From contig JAJEKV010000102.1 of NCBI GenBank assembly GCA_021234155.1, positions 1,730,456-1,794,455 of the forward strand: a stretch of 64,000 nucleotides of DNA, given 5' to 3'. The position numbers and the translations under genes are program-made. Below, piece by piece: positions 1 to 10,436 of this stretch (the stretch's first letter is position 1; each line of letters starts with the position of its first letter). A model generated the notes under the pieces. That model saw nothing but the letters and a program-made list of their open reading frames with translations. It was not told the DNA's origin and ran no database searches. The DNA comes from Isoetes taiwanensis. Lineage: Eukaryota > Streptophyta > Lycopodiopsida > Isoetales > Isoetaceae.

Positions 1-277
1 TCGGCAAAGGCTTCGTGTTTCGTCATATCCCAATAGTTCCACGTACGACGGAGCATCTGCAGATTCTCGAAGGCGTGCACACGAAGGATATTAACAATTT
101 CAAAACCCTTAATGGGGTCATAGGGTTCGCCTTCCCCCTCTGGCTCTTCTTCGTCATAATTGTCATCATCATCCTCATACTCTCCATCCTCTTCCTCATA
201 GCCCTGCTCTGGGGGTGGTTCGTCCTCATGTCGGTGTTCTTCAGGTATTTCCTCTTCGTTCTCTTCGATCTCATCGT
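1..277 (-). CDS. Acidic C-terminal exon (ORF3), partial at window edge
   Basis: Reading the minus strand from 277 gives an open frame to the window edge. It begins with a run dominated by Glu and Asp (DDEIEENEEE, then EEEDGEYEDDDDNYDEEE) and continues into an ordinary sequence containing GFEIVNIL and TWNYWDMTKHEAF. It is preceded by a T-rich stretch ending in 'cttgccgtcttacag', a good splice acceptor, so it is probably a later exon of the minus-strand unit that includes ORF2. Acidic tracts of this kind occur in histone chaperones and other basic-protein binders, but I see no diagnostic family. A degraded second copy lies at 34607-34897. The frame most visible by ORF length here is a shadow of this one. 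Confidence 0.5.
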
Positions 278-467
278 CTGTAAGACGGCAAGAATGAATG
301 TACAACAAATGAATTATTCCTTATACTCCAAACTCTAGAAGAGAAAGACAAGTATTGTAGGAAAAAGACAATTTGATTGTATTCAAAAATGCATGAAAGG
401 TCAATGCAAAATTACATGTTTTTGAGTAGCCCAAAAGCTATACTTATACAATGCATAATATAATTAA
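278..467 (-). other. Probable intron between ORF2 and the acidic exon
   Basis: On the minus strand this 190-bp AT-rich stretch follows the ORF2 stop and ends in a polypyrimidine-rich acceptor (cttgccgtcttacag). I did not find a convincing donor, so it may instead be intergenic or a 3' UTR. The same stretch is kept in copy B (34898-35081). Confidence 0.35.
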
Positions 468-1855
468 CTAGGAGCTAGGCCCCTCATCCTCTTCCATTGG
501 CGTAGGAGGTGGTGGTGGCGGTCGATGACGTAATAAAGCGACGCCTGGATCAACTGTAGCGGCTGCGAGAGAAGCAACCTCTGGAGGATAGGCGACTGCT
601 AATGGGGCCGCCGCGAGGAGCTTCATACTTATCCAGGGTGCTATATCCTGGCCCAAGGCAGCCAGGGCGAGGTCCCGTCGTACCAACATGTAAGTAAGCG
701 TGTGGTAAGATAACTTCTTGTGCCCAGCAAGAGTGGATAAGGCACGGAGGCTTCTGCTTCCGGGGCTAAGTCACGTGCCACGAACAAAACCTGTCCCTGC
801 CTAAAAGCCGATAGGAAGAAGCGGGTAAGAGGGCTCCCGGATGCTCTCCCATGGGGAGTAACTGAAGTGTCTACCTCCTTCTCTAGATTCTTAGGAACCT
901 CTTCCTCCATGAGCTCCTCTTTCTCCTCCCTATAATGGGCGGGGTTATGGTAAAGGTCTTCCCCTTCCTCATCTGAATGAGAGGGAAGCTCGACCATGAG
1001 GATACTTGGGACTGAAGATCCCCTAGCCATAAAGGCTTCCGGAGGAGGTTGGGATGGAGGGTCTTGAAGCACTAGATCCCTAAGCCGGAGGGGTGCCTCG
1101 GCCGGCTCAATAGTTTGCTGGTGGAACTGGAGTAGCTGTTGTACCTCAGGAGGGAGGTCCACGGATGAGAAATCGATGGTGTCATCCATGCAATATTCGG
1201 CCAGCTCATAGAGAACTTGTGCTTTCTCCTTCCCTTTGAATCCCGCCACTACATGGTATATCCACATAATGTCATCCAAGAGAAGGAACTCCTGCCCCTG
1301 GTGGTATATAACTGGAACCACATCTAACCCAGTTAAACGCCCACCCCGCTTGCGGCGTGGTGGCATCTCCTCTGCTAATTGCTTCCACCGGACAAAATTG
1401 TCCATCCCAATCTGCTCGTCCTCTTCCTCATCTGACAACTCTGGGGCCTTGCCCTTCTCTGCAGGTAGAGTTTCATCCTCTACATACTGGTCCATAAGAA
1501 TGCACATGGCAAAGGATATCTCGAGGAACTCTTGTCCCTCATGGATGACGACCGGGGGTTGCCGAGCCCACCGGAGTTTGCCCCGCAGCACCTCGTAACC
1601 ACTTTTACCCCCGCCAAGCATCTCTTTCACTACGGCTCATTCAATATACAGACGTGGAGGTTCTCCCAGAGGAATACAAAGAGGAAGCATCTCCTCCGTA
1701 TAGAACTGCAGAAACCCAGCATAGTCCGGGTGCTGCCTCATGTTCGAAATGAGATCAATGTGCTGGAGTAGAAAAGGCTTCAAGAGATCGAAGGGTACTT
1801 GGGGATCCCAGTGCTCCCCATCTTGGTACCATGCAAGCAGGTCAAGGGCGGCCAT
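468..1855 (-). CDS. ORF2 of the minus-strand H3-unit, unknown function
   Basis: About 460 codons, starting MAALDLLAWYQDG at 1855 just after a 'ctttccttccag|cgcct' acceptor-like context, and ending in a Pro-rich then acidic tail (PPPPPPTPMEEDEGPSS). The frame is broken by an in-frame TGA at 1637-1639, also present in copy B, and by a frameshift near 690. The body holds two copies of a motif resembling PVVIHEGQEFL and PVIYHQGQEFL, an internal duplication, plus an acidic linker and a basic patch (MPPRRKRGG). The N-terminal part resembles the N-terminal domain of ORF1 in its spacing of aromatic and leucine residues, so the two may be paralogues. I recognise no family. It may be a retroelement structural protein or a captured host gene. 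Copy B is at 35082-36453. Confidence 0.55.
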
Positions 1856-1967
1856 AGGCGCTGGAAGGAAAGAGGAAGATAAATGAAAACTGGAGAGTAA
1901 AAATTAACCCTAACTTTTAAAGTACTCCTATAACTTTTATGCTGACGTCAGCATTATTATTATGATG

Positions 1968-1999
<32 letters not shown>

Positions 2000-2410
2000 G
2001 TATACATGGGCCGGTCTCCCTAGATGTATGGCTTCTATTTATACACTAGGGGATCAATGTACATAGTATGGCAGTTAATGTCCTCTTTGGGTTGCAAATA
2101 AAATTAACTTATACCTTCACTTGATGGTTTTTGGAAAAATAAATAATGGTTAATAGATGATATTTGTTAAACATGCCAAGTTTAGGGTTTTTTCTCCACG
2201 TTCCTCTACCTGTAACTCAAGTAGCAGGCTGATGGGAGGCGTCTGGTTCCCCGAGCCTATTACGTGACGTGAGACCAGGCAATGGCAGGGTTAGATATGG
2301 AAATCCACCTACATTCCGTGGCTGGCACAAATGGTGAGATCTTCTGACCTAAATTAGATGTTTAGCTTAGCAGCATATAGGCTTTACGGGCAGATCGATG
2401 AGCTTTCATT

Positions 2411-2416
2411 TATAAA
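2411..2416 (+). promoter_or_regulatory. TATA box in pseudo-LTR
   Basis: TATAAA in the context 'catttataaacc', kept in all four pseudo-LTR copies despite heavy noise around it. It predicts a start of transcription near 2440-2446, which makes the ATG at 2437 too far upstream and favours the ATG at 2506 for the downstream gene. Confidence 0.5.
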
Positions 2417-2505
2417 CCCCGGCTGGCTTTAATCACATGAGGCACTGGCTCACATGCTTAAACTGCATTGGCATCACTTCAAGCATCTTAGGTGCCATTG
2501 TATTC

Positions 2506-3459
2506 ATGGTCCCTGGGCGGGAAAATCTTCACTACGGGATGTCTGCATATTACTTAGAATATGATTCAGATGGTTGCCCATACAGTCCAGATAGTGTGAC
2601 CACTCTTGAGGAGGAGTGGCTTGAAGCGGAGTTCCAAGCCTGTCTCGGGGATAACTGGTCTGATAATAGACTCATGGAGGCCGGGAGGAACACAGGGATC
2701 AAACGTCCCTGGATTAACCATCAGGGCAATGATGCTCACAAGCAAAATTATGCTGGAAGGCAGAGTCGTGACACTGGGAAGCAGGGTAATTCCAGCTACA
2801 GAAATACCGTCCCTGATACACAGGAAGGGGACAATGAGTTTGAACCCGAGGACTCTCAGGTCTGATCATGCTATGCATTTTGGATTTCAATACATTATTT
2901 AATGTGGGATGTTCCATAATCAACTCTTACTGATTTTACAATAAACCTAGCTGGTTCAGGATCAATCAGTACTTGGGTTTGATTTAGATATACTAACGCG
3001 GGTCTCTGCATACAAATGGCTAAGATATGGTCATATTACTGGTTTAATATTTATGTCCTGTGTAATCCAGTGATGCTTTAGATGTTGCATGGATGTTTTA
3101 AATCAATACACAGTACTCAGAACTGTATTTCAGTTATCTTTATTGATTTTTAAGTTGTATATGCATTGTTTATAGCTTGGAATGAATTTGAGGGAAAAAG
3201 GTAACAATAGGTGACCAGCGATGAGCTGAGAAACCTAATGTACCTTTTGGCCCCTCACTCATTACCAAATTCTTGCTAATGTTGTGTTGGTTGGCTGCAG
3301 GTACCGGTTTCTCTTCCTATTGTTTCCTTTTTCCGATTTCAAGTTCGTGTCCTGGCTATAATATGGATAATATTGGTGGCATTTCTTGCACTCGCACTCA
3401 TATGGTACTTACAGAAGGTTTTTATAAAAGGGAAGATTTCACTAGCCCATGCTCAATGA
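2506..3459 (+). CDS. Spliced tail-anchored membrane protein encoded in the pseudo-LTR
   Basis: Exon 1 runs 2506-2859 and exon 2 runs 3301-3459. The donor is CAG|GTCTGA at 2860. The acceptor is 'ggttggctgcag' ending at 3300, with a CTAAT branch-point candidate near 3276. Both boundaries are in phase 0, giving about 170 residues. The N-terminal part is polar and acidic (EEEWLEAEFQ, EFEPEDSQ). Exon 2 encodes a strong hydrophobic helix (IIWIILVAFLALALIWYL) followed by a short basic tail (QKVFIKGK), a tail-anchor layout. The upstream ATG at 2437 would add an N-terminal hydrophobic stretch, but the right-hand copies have a TAG at its fourth codon. No known family is recognised. The start and the splicing are inferred. 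Confidence 0.5.
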
Positions 3460-5107
3460 TATTTTTAGCACAATGATACGATGATCAACGAATCTATGAG
3501 TTCTGTCTTATAAGACTTGCTTTAAATGCTATCCGGCCTGCTTTTTGTGGTGACAACAGTGCACACATGACTATAATGACAGAGTTTTTCAATGTTTTAC
3601 CCATCTTTACTGAAAGAATCCACTATTTTCTTGACTGAAGTTTAGGCTGTTTTCTTTACTGAAGAATCCACTATTTTCTTGACTGAAGTTCATCTGTCAT
3701 AAGTTTAGGCTGATTTTGTGCACTGATATTCAGACCTGGCTTGACCAGACAGACCGACCATGGTGGTCTTATAATATCATCACATCAGGGATTATGGTTT
3801 TGATGGAATGCTCTATAATATATTTCAAGTATTGAAACGTAGTATGTGCTATTCTGATAAGTTCTATTCCACGGGTTAAATACATTGATGTTGTCTCTGT
3901 TTGGTTTTATTAACATACAGAGTTTAATTGTTAGTAAACATGGCGACATATTTTAGCTATAAGCTTTAACGTTGCTGATTAATTGGGATTTGCACATGAA
4001 CGGACAAATGCACCTGCATGCATAGGCTATTAATGGCAAGCATGCAGTGGCCGAGAATGACACAGGGTGACAAAAAATTAGCTTTACAAGTGGTGAACGG
4101 TTGCTGGCTAAACATGCATCTGGGCTAAAATGTAGCATGCATTGTCAAAGATTTAAAATGACTTTACCTACCTTTGGAAATGAAAGATACTTTAGTTGCA
4201 TGAAGTCAGCTGGGAATTTAAATGATACCTTATTATAGACGTCTTTACATTTACTGGTGTAATAACTTGCATGCAGTGGCTTAGAATTGTTTGCATGCAT
4301 AGGCCGAGTATGGCACAGTTAAAAATAAAAAGTGGCATAACAGTGGTGTACCAATGCAGTCTAAACATGCGGGGGTCTAATGACCTGCATGCATGGTCAA
4401 ATAGCTAAAAGGGCTTCAGTTAACGTGTGGAACTGTATGACACTTTTGGTTCTCACATCTTTTATCTAAATATTTAAACTTTAGTTGAAAATGAAGGATG
4501 CCACTTTGGGTCTTTTCAAACGTACACTTTAAAGTATTTGGTCTTTAAGAAAGTAAAGCCCATGACCAAAATCTACATGGTCTTATAGTTTTGCATGATC
4601 CTAAACATCCATATTGACTCTGTGCATGGGAGTAGTTAGCACATATGGTCGCATGTGGCTCTGGCCTACTGTTATTACCACGCTATGTCTGTTTCATAAA
4701 ATATAGATGGAACTTGACTCTGTTTAGGGACTTGGATTATCCACTAATAGTAGACCATTGGTCTTATGAACTGTTCATTCTTTATTTAGACCATTGGATA
4801 GATAATTTAGTGTTTTGAACTAAAAACTTGGTGTTCCATGTCGGATAGTGTCATCATGGATCTTGATCCTAGTATGAACTGATAAGACTGCATAAGGGAT
4901 TGACCTGTGTTGATGTCACTACTAGTTGGTTGATGCCATGGCTAGTGTGGACTAGATTTTTTTAGGAACTTCAGATCCCTGGTTTTACCAGGGTCACTTC
5001 TACCTAGAAATCAAGTATTTAGCTCTAAAACATTACTGTCTCTTGATAAATGATATTGCTTTATTGATGCCTTATGGACTAATTTCTTATTTATCAATGA
5101 TTAACAG
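3460..5107 (+). other. Non-coding pseudo-LTR 3' half and leader of the PLE ORF
   Basis: AT-rich, no believable ORF. It contains several GCATGCAT-type motifs (near 4016, 4132, 4269, 4298 and 4387). It ends in 'ttatcaatgattaacag', a plausible splice acceptor just before the PLE reading frame opens at 5108. Confidence 0.5.
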
Positions 5108-8100
5108 GAAAGAGAAATAGTATACGAAGTTACCCTACCCACTTGGAACAATGAATTGGCAGCTATGGGGTACAATTACTTCAAATCTGAAGTTCCAAGC
5201 TATGCTGTTCAAAGTCTATTGTGCTGCATTAAGGATATCAAGGCGCACGAATACATCATACAAAAGGAAGTTGCCAGAGGGACAGAACAGTACTCGGCCC
5301 TAATGCATCTAGGGTTTAATCAATGGATCAAAGCATTCTCCAGCATCAACAAGGCTGGTAAGGAAGTTGATAAAATCGTCAAGGTCATTGACGAACTGTA
5401 TAACAGCCTACCTGACCTGATCTATCAGTGGACAGTTTGAGGAGGATCGATGCAAAATCCAATATATGACTGGAATTAAGGCCTTGGAAAAGGCCAATGG
5501 TATCAAGAGGGAAGTTAAGGCAAAAGATGACATTTTTAGCTGTGACGAGGTTGTGGATGATGATCCCTTTGACTCTATACTGTCAGAACAGGATAAAGAA
5601 ACCTTGAAAGCCAACAACAAGTCTAATGATGAGGACGAGAATGGGCCATTTGACTTCACCTTGAACAATTGTTTGAACTTCCCTGTTATTCCAGAACGGT
5701 TGGTAGAGAATCATGCTGTTCTATGCAATCAGGGTTTGTGGAGAACCAAGAATTTTGGGGCCCTAGCCCCTATCAACAGGGATACGTGGATTCTACTTGG
5801 GGGTCTTACTAAGGATCAGGTTAATGCCACATACAATGCGGCCCTGTCACTGGATAAGTTTGTTAGAAAGGAAGAAATATTGTGCAGCATAGACACAAGA
5901 TTCTTTGATAAGGTCTGCACAAAAAGTCCATACATGTATATGGGCCAGAAAGGCCACATGGCATATCCCAATATTGACAGGAATGACTTCTACCTTAAGA
6001 GGATTTGGAGGACATTCTGCCCTTATTTTAAATGTGTATGCGATGATAGAGGAAAAAAGAAGTCTAAAAAGACCACATGTGGTGACAATATGACTTGGTT
6101 GGATCAAGGAGTGTGGTACATGCTCAATAATTTGGACGTGATCTACCCTAACATGTCTACTGCAGCTCAAGTGGTTACATTTAGAGGGTTCCTTAGGGGT
6201 CCCCTTAAAACCCGGTATCATGGGGTTCATTTCCTACCTACAGATCAGGGGGAGGTCTTTGATCCAAATGACAATGAATCTTCTTTGCAGATCCATGGTC
6301 TGACCTTAAGATTGGTCTGCCTAGATGCAAGATGGTGGACATATGTGAGAAAACCATCAAACTGTCACATATCACGAAAGATCACGGTGTGCTTACGCCA
6401 CCATACTACCAAAGGCCGGACTTCGATGGCGGGGAGTGCCTCTAATCCAACCAGTACTGTGCAGAATATGGTTGTACGCACACCAAGAATTATGACTAAA
6501 CCAATGTATGTGACACCAGCTACGTCTGAGAGTGCCTCAGTTGAATGCATTGGCACACAAGTCCCTGCTGGATACTCCGTCACCAAGGACAGAACCACCC
6601 ATGCACGTGCCAGTGACATGGCGGCTGGGGATGAACTACGATACCAGGCCTGAGACAAAGGTACGAATTTATAATTTATACTCCATTTTGCATTGGCTGT
6701 ACACTGTACTTCTGAGTCTGTTATCAGGTTACATTATCATAATTGATGTATACCTCTGCTCTTCCCCTTTTTAAAAAAAAAAATAAAAATGATGCCACTC
6801 GGCCCATACGTACACCAAAAGACATATGCCATAGTGTGGCTAGCCAAAGGTCTGGTATTATCTAGGTCGTGTCAGTATGCTTAAAATAATTTTTTTTGTT
6901 GCCTACAGACGTCTAAGTTTATTACAATAAACTGTCAAGGGAGATATGCTATCACTGAAAGTGGACCTCGGAATAAAATGAAAATTGTACACTGCACCTT
7001 TTTGTCCAAAATTCAGGACCTCATATGTTTACCCAGAATATTTCATATGGTTTCCCTCGAATGCTTTGGTGAGTCCGGGATAAACATGATGCTCAATACC
7101 ATGTTTGGATGGAAATATAGTGAGAATCTTCGTGATATCTGCTATAAACCATTCTATATTTTTGCACAAGATCATGATGTGTCGTGCCCCTGCAGCAATC
7201 CTAACATGGCTTCTTTTATTGACCCTGATATTGGTCACGTTAGAACCACCAAGTTATCAATTATAAGAAGCAAACTGCTTAGAAACCTTTTCAAAAAAGG
7301 TCTTAATCATATTCCTGATAAAATGCTGATCATGAGGGAATTTAGGGAGGAAATATCCAAGGTGTGTGACCTTTTCTTTGATGCACATATAATAATAATA
7401 ATAATAATATTTATTATCATGCCCCTTAGGACCTTGAGGTCATGGAGCAGCAGTTACACTTAAATGTTTGATTGTACTTGAATCAGAAATGATCTATGAG
7501 TTTCAACCTTTTTAAGATAACATCCTAGAGTTCTTGGATCCATATCCAGGAGACTATGAAAATTATGAAAACAGATGCCAAAGGAATCTCTAATTTCTGC
7601 ATACGCTGGGCACGTTAAGAACACATGCTCCTCATCTTCGATATCTCCATCTGTGCATAACAAACAAACCCGGTTATCTCTTGGGATACCTGCCCATCTG
7701 CCCGTCTCTATGTTGAGCTTATGGGAACCTGTGCGGTATCGTGCAATGGTCCGCTTCAGGTGTGGTGGAAGCCTGGCCTGAAGATATGCTTGGTCGAATA
7801 TACAATCATGGTTTTATCTCCTTCATGTAATATATCATCTTAGTGCCAGGTTCTTCCCAGATCCGCTTCAGTGCCAGTGATTGCACCAAGTCTCGTACAC
7901 CAATTTCGGAATCAGGCCAATCCATTCTCCTTATACCCCAGCTTGCAGCCCAATCCAACATATCCTTATACCAGCCCGCCGTCATGGAGGCTTCCATTGC
8001 CTTTTTGGGAATCCGATCATCATCCAAAGTAAATAATCTGTTCAAGCGTGATGGTGCGGATCGATTATTACGCCTCAAGTGATAGTAAACCCTTACGCCA

Positions 8101-10309
8101 TAATAGGATATGGGGTTTTGCTTTGCTTAATACCAAACTCCTCTTGCAAGAATAGCTTCGGATACTCTCAACTTTGTTTCCATAATCCTTTAGACAGAGC
8201 TGGTCCCCAGATTGGAGCACCATATAGGATTACTGTTTGGACCAAAGTTTTGAAGAGTAATCTTCTCAACCCCCAATCTTGTAACGATGCTTTGCGGCAT
8301 CGCGAACATTCCATATAAAGGCTGTTTTTTTTCCTGCTATTAAACTTCTTAATGCATTCTTTCCATTTGTAATTTGAGCTGAAATCTAGACCAAGGTATT
8401 TATAGTTACTCATAGTTTCCAATGCTTCTCCATTGTATGTGAAATCTGAATGCATTTTGTGGTACCACACACCATGATCTTGGATTTAGACAAGTTCACT
8501 TTCATTCTCTTAGCCATGCGAGAACTTCGCTCAAGGTTTGCGGTGTCTCTCGAGGCATCTTGGAGTGTACACCCGGTAGCACTACGTCGTCGTCGGCGAG
8601 AAGCAGCAGTTGAATCACATAATCCCCTAGCTGAGTTCCCACAGCCCTTTCCTTCTCCATCCATATGTATTCTTTCTACATATGTATTCGTACCCTGATA
8701 TTACTGATGTGGAAAAGGAGGCGTTCAAAATGAGAATATTAGATATTGCATCCAGCAGGATCAACACGGCTATTAGCAATGTGACTGAACCAAAGAAATT
8801 TGTTTTAGCTGATCGTGATGTGATCAATAATCTGGAATGGTTATATACTAACTTCTATATCTCTGGGGTGGATAAGGCTACCAATAATCCGGCCTTCATT
8901 TGCCCACAACATGTCAGGGAAATGGCCATCAAGAGGCTGAACAGTCATGACTTTCAGATTATTCTCAGCCCACACAAGGAGATCCAAAGTCTAATCAAGG
9001 AGGATATACAAAACATTATGGGTTGCATTGGCTGCGAATCAGAAAGATTACCATACCTACTCGGGGTGTTTAAGGCCCATAAGAGTGACTATAGGTGGAT
9101 TACTAATGCCCACAATACAATTTACACCGAGATATCAGAAATTATCACTGCTGGCCTTAATGATATTGTATCTAACTGGCCAGAAATAGCTAAAATGCTA
9201 AGTGCTAGTGTACATACCATGCTCCCGGGTAAAGTAAATTCTGGCGGGTTGTTAATTAGGTGTATGATGTTGTGATCAATCTTCCATCAGGTATTCATGA
9301 CCTATTTGTTTGGGACATAACTAAATGTTATGAGAACATCCCCCTACTTCGGGAGACAATGGAATCTGCCGGAATTATTGGTAGTGCGCATGGCTGCTTG
9401 GAAATGGCAAAAGGCTTACACCATAACAATGAGTTATGGATTAAGAAGTCCTCAATTGTTACAACCAAATGGTTTAAAAATGAGCCAAAGGGAAGATCTT
9501 TGGTCCAAAATGGGGCTAGGTTTTTCATTAAAGCTAACCATTGGCTACTTTCTAATTGCTTTATAGCAATGGGCGTGAGGACACGGCTGCGGGGTATGTG
9601 GAATCCCCATGGGATTTTCATGCAGCCCAATTTGGTGCAATTTGTACCTTGCATGGTTGAGGTTAATTTCATCAAGAAAGCTGGCATCTCATGGTAAATA
9701 TAAGGAGATCGGTATGTTCAAACATACATTAGATACATTGATGACCTACTTGCCATTAAGCGCCCCACTATTGGGAATTTCTTAGTACTATCCCAAATGA
9801 GTGCGGCCAAAGTCACGAATATCTATGACATGAGCAAACTTGGCATCAAGGAGGAAACCATGTTTCATTACAGATATGGGGACAGCAGCCCAAGAAGCCA
9901 TATGGTTAACTTATTAAATCTACGCATTGAAATTGTCAACAATGGCAGTGGAGTATATAGGTATACCAAGTATGATAAGAGGGATATTCTACCTTTCACC
10001 GCCTTAAAGTTCGTACATGATGATAGCTGCAGGCCATACTTACAGGCCAGGAACGTAATAGTTTCCCAAATCTTACCATACATGTATGTCAATTCGTGTC
10101 CATTCAAAGCTGCTGCTGACATTAAAGAATTGATTGTTTGTTTCAACAATAATGGCTTTGACATCTTTGGCATGAAGAGGAAAATCACAGGCTATATACA
10201 AGATAACTCCTTTCCAGGACTCAAGTTTGACAAGTTTATCTTGATACAAGAAATTAATCACGAGTGCATAAGGTATGGTGATTCTACCATCTGTTGTCAC
10301 AATTTTTGA
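5108..10309 (+). CDS. PLE reverse transcriptase polyprotein, with one intron and split by a LINE
   Basis: The frame opens after an acceptor-like 'aacag' at 5107 (EREIVYEVTLPTWNNELAA). One frameshift is needed near 5440 and others near 6290 and 9250. A predicted intron spans 6661-6908 (AAAG|GTACGA to cctacag, phase 0) and joins PETK to TSKF. The next exon holds FIDPDIGHVRTTKLSII and KKGLNHIPDK, the conserved block upstream of PLE palms. At 7390 a LINE interrupts the gene. Removing it and one copy of the 'acatat' duplication rejoins ..FFDAH to MYSYPDITD.. in frame at 8684. The palm follows: PYLLGVFKAHK, WDITKCYENIP, GIFMQP, RYIDDL near 9730, then a conserved thumb (YDKRDILPFTA). The stop is at 10307-10309, with no GIY-YIG domain after it. 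Copy B: 39669-44787. Confidence 0.72.
7391..8677 (-). mobile_element. 5'-truncated LINE inside the PLE ORF, copy A
   Basis: Minus-strand fragments in broken frames read as the C-terminal half of a non-LTR reverse transcriptase: KVNLSKSKIMV, YKYLGLDFSSNYKWKE, LLFKTLVQTVILYGAPIWG, then a terminal Zn-finger-like region with DEEHVFLTCPAYAEIRDSF. An ADD-like region is garbled near 8600. The 3' end is an (ATT)n microsatellite on its own strand rather than poly(A), as in some I/RTE-type LINEs. It is flanked by 'acatat' at 7385-7390 and 8678-8683, a short target-site duplication. The 5' truncation is typical of LINE insertions. Confidence 0.8.
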
Positions 10310-10436
10310 TGTGTAGTTTATTGGATAACATATCTAATAGGGTAAGGTGTGGACCCAGCAGTCTTTGGTACGATCCACCCTCCCCTCTGACATAATAATT
10401 TAGCTGGGCCAAACCTATCCTACGGTTGGTGGTAGG

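Larger units (their letters stand above)
1986..4963 (+). repeat. Left pseudo-LTR of PLE copy A
   Basis: Starts in a T-run with 'atgtttgtatacatgg' and ends at 'gctagtgtggactag' plus a T-run. It recurs at 10437-13351, 36591-39521 and 44957-47879. It is the cleanest of the four copies. It holds a TATA box, a two-exon membrane-protein gene, and an AT-rich 3' half. Confidence 0.88.

Noticed and set aside
1637-1639. In-frame TGA in ORF2, possibly selenocysteine or readthrough
   Set aside because: Present in both copies, but land plants lack selenocysteine insertion, and no other sign supports recoding. A shared lesion or intron boundary is more likely.
2184-2190. TTTAGGG, the plant telomere repeat, near the start of the PLE
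   Set aside because: Only a single unit at each pseudo-LTR. No array, so no telomere link can be claimed.
9328-10188. Minus-strand ORFs of 119 and 106 residues over the PLE palm and thumb
   Set aside because: Shadows of the RT reading frame. The plus strand holds the conserved RYIDDL and thumb motifs.
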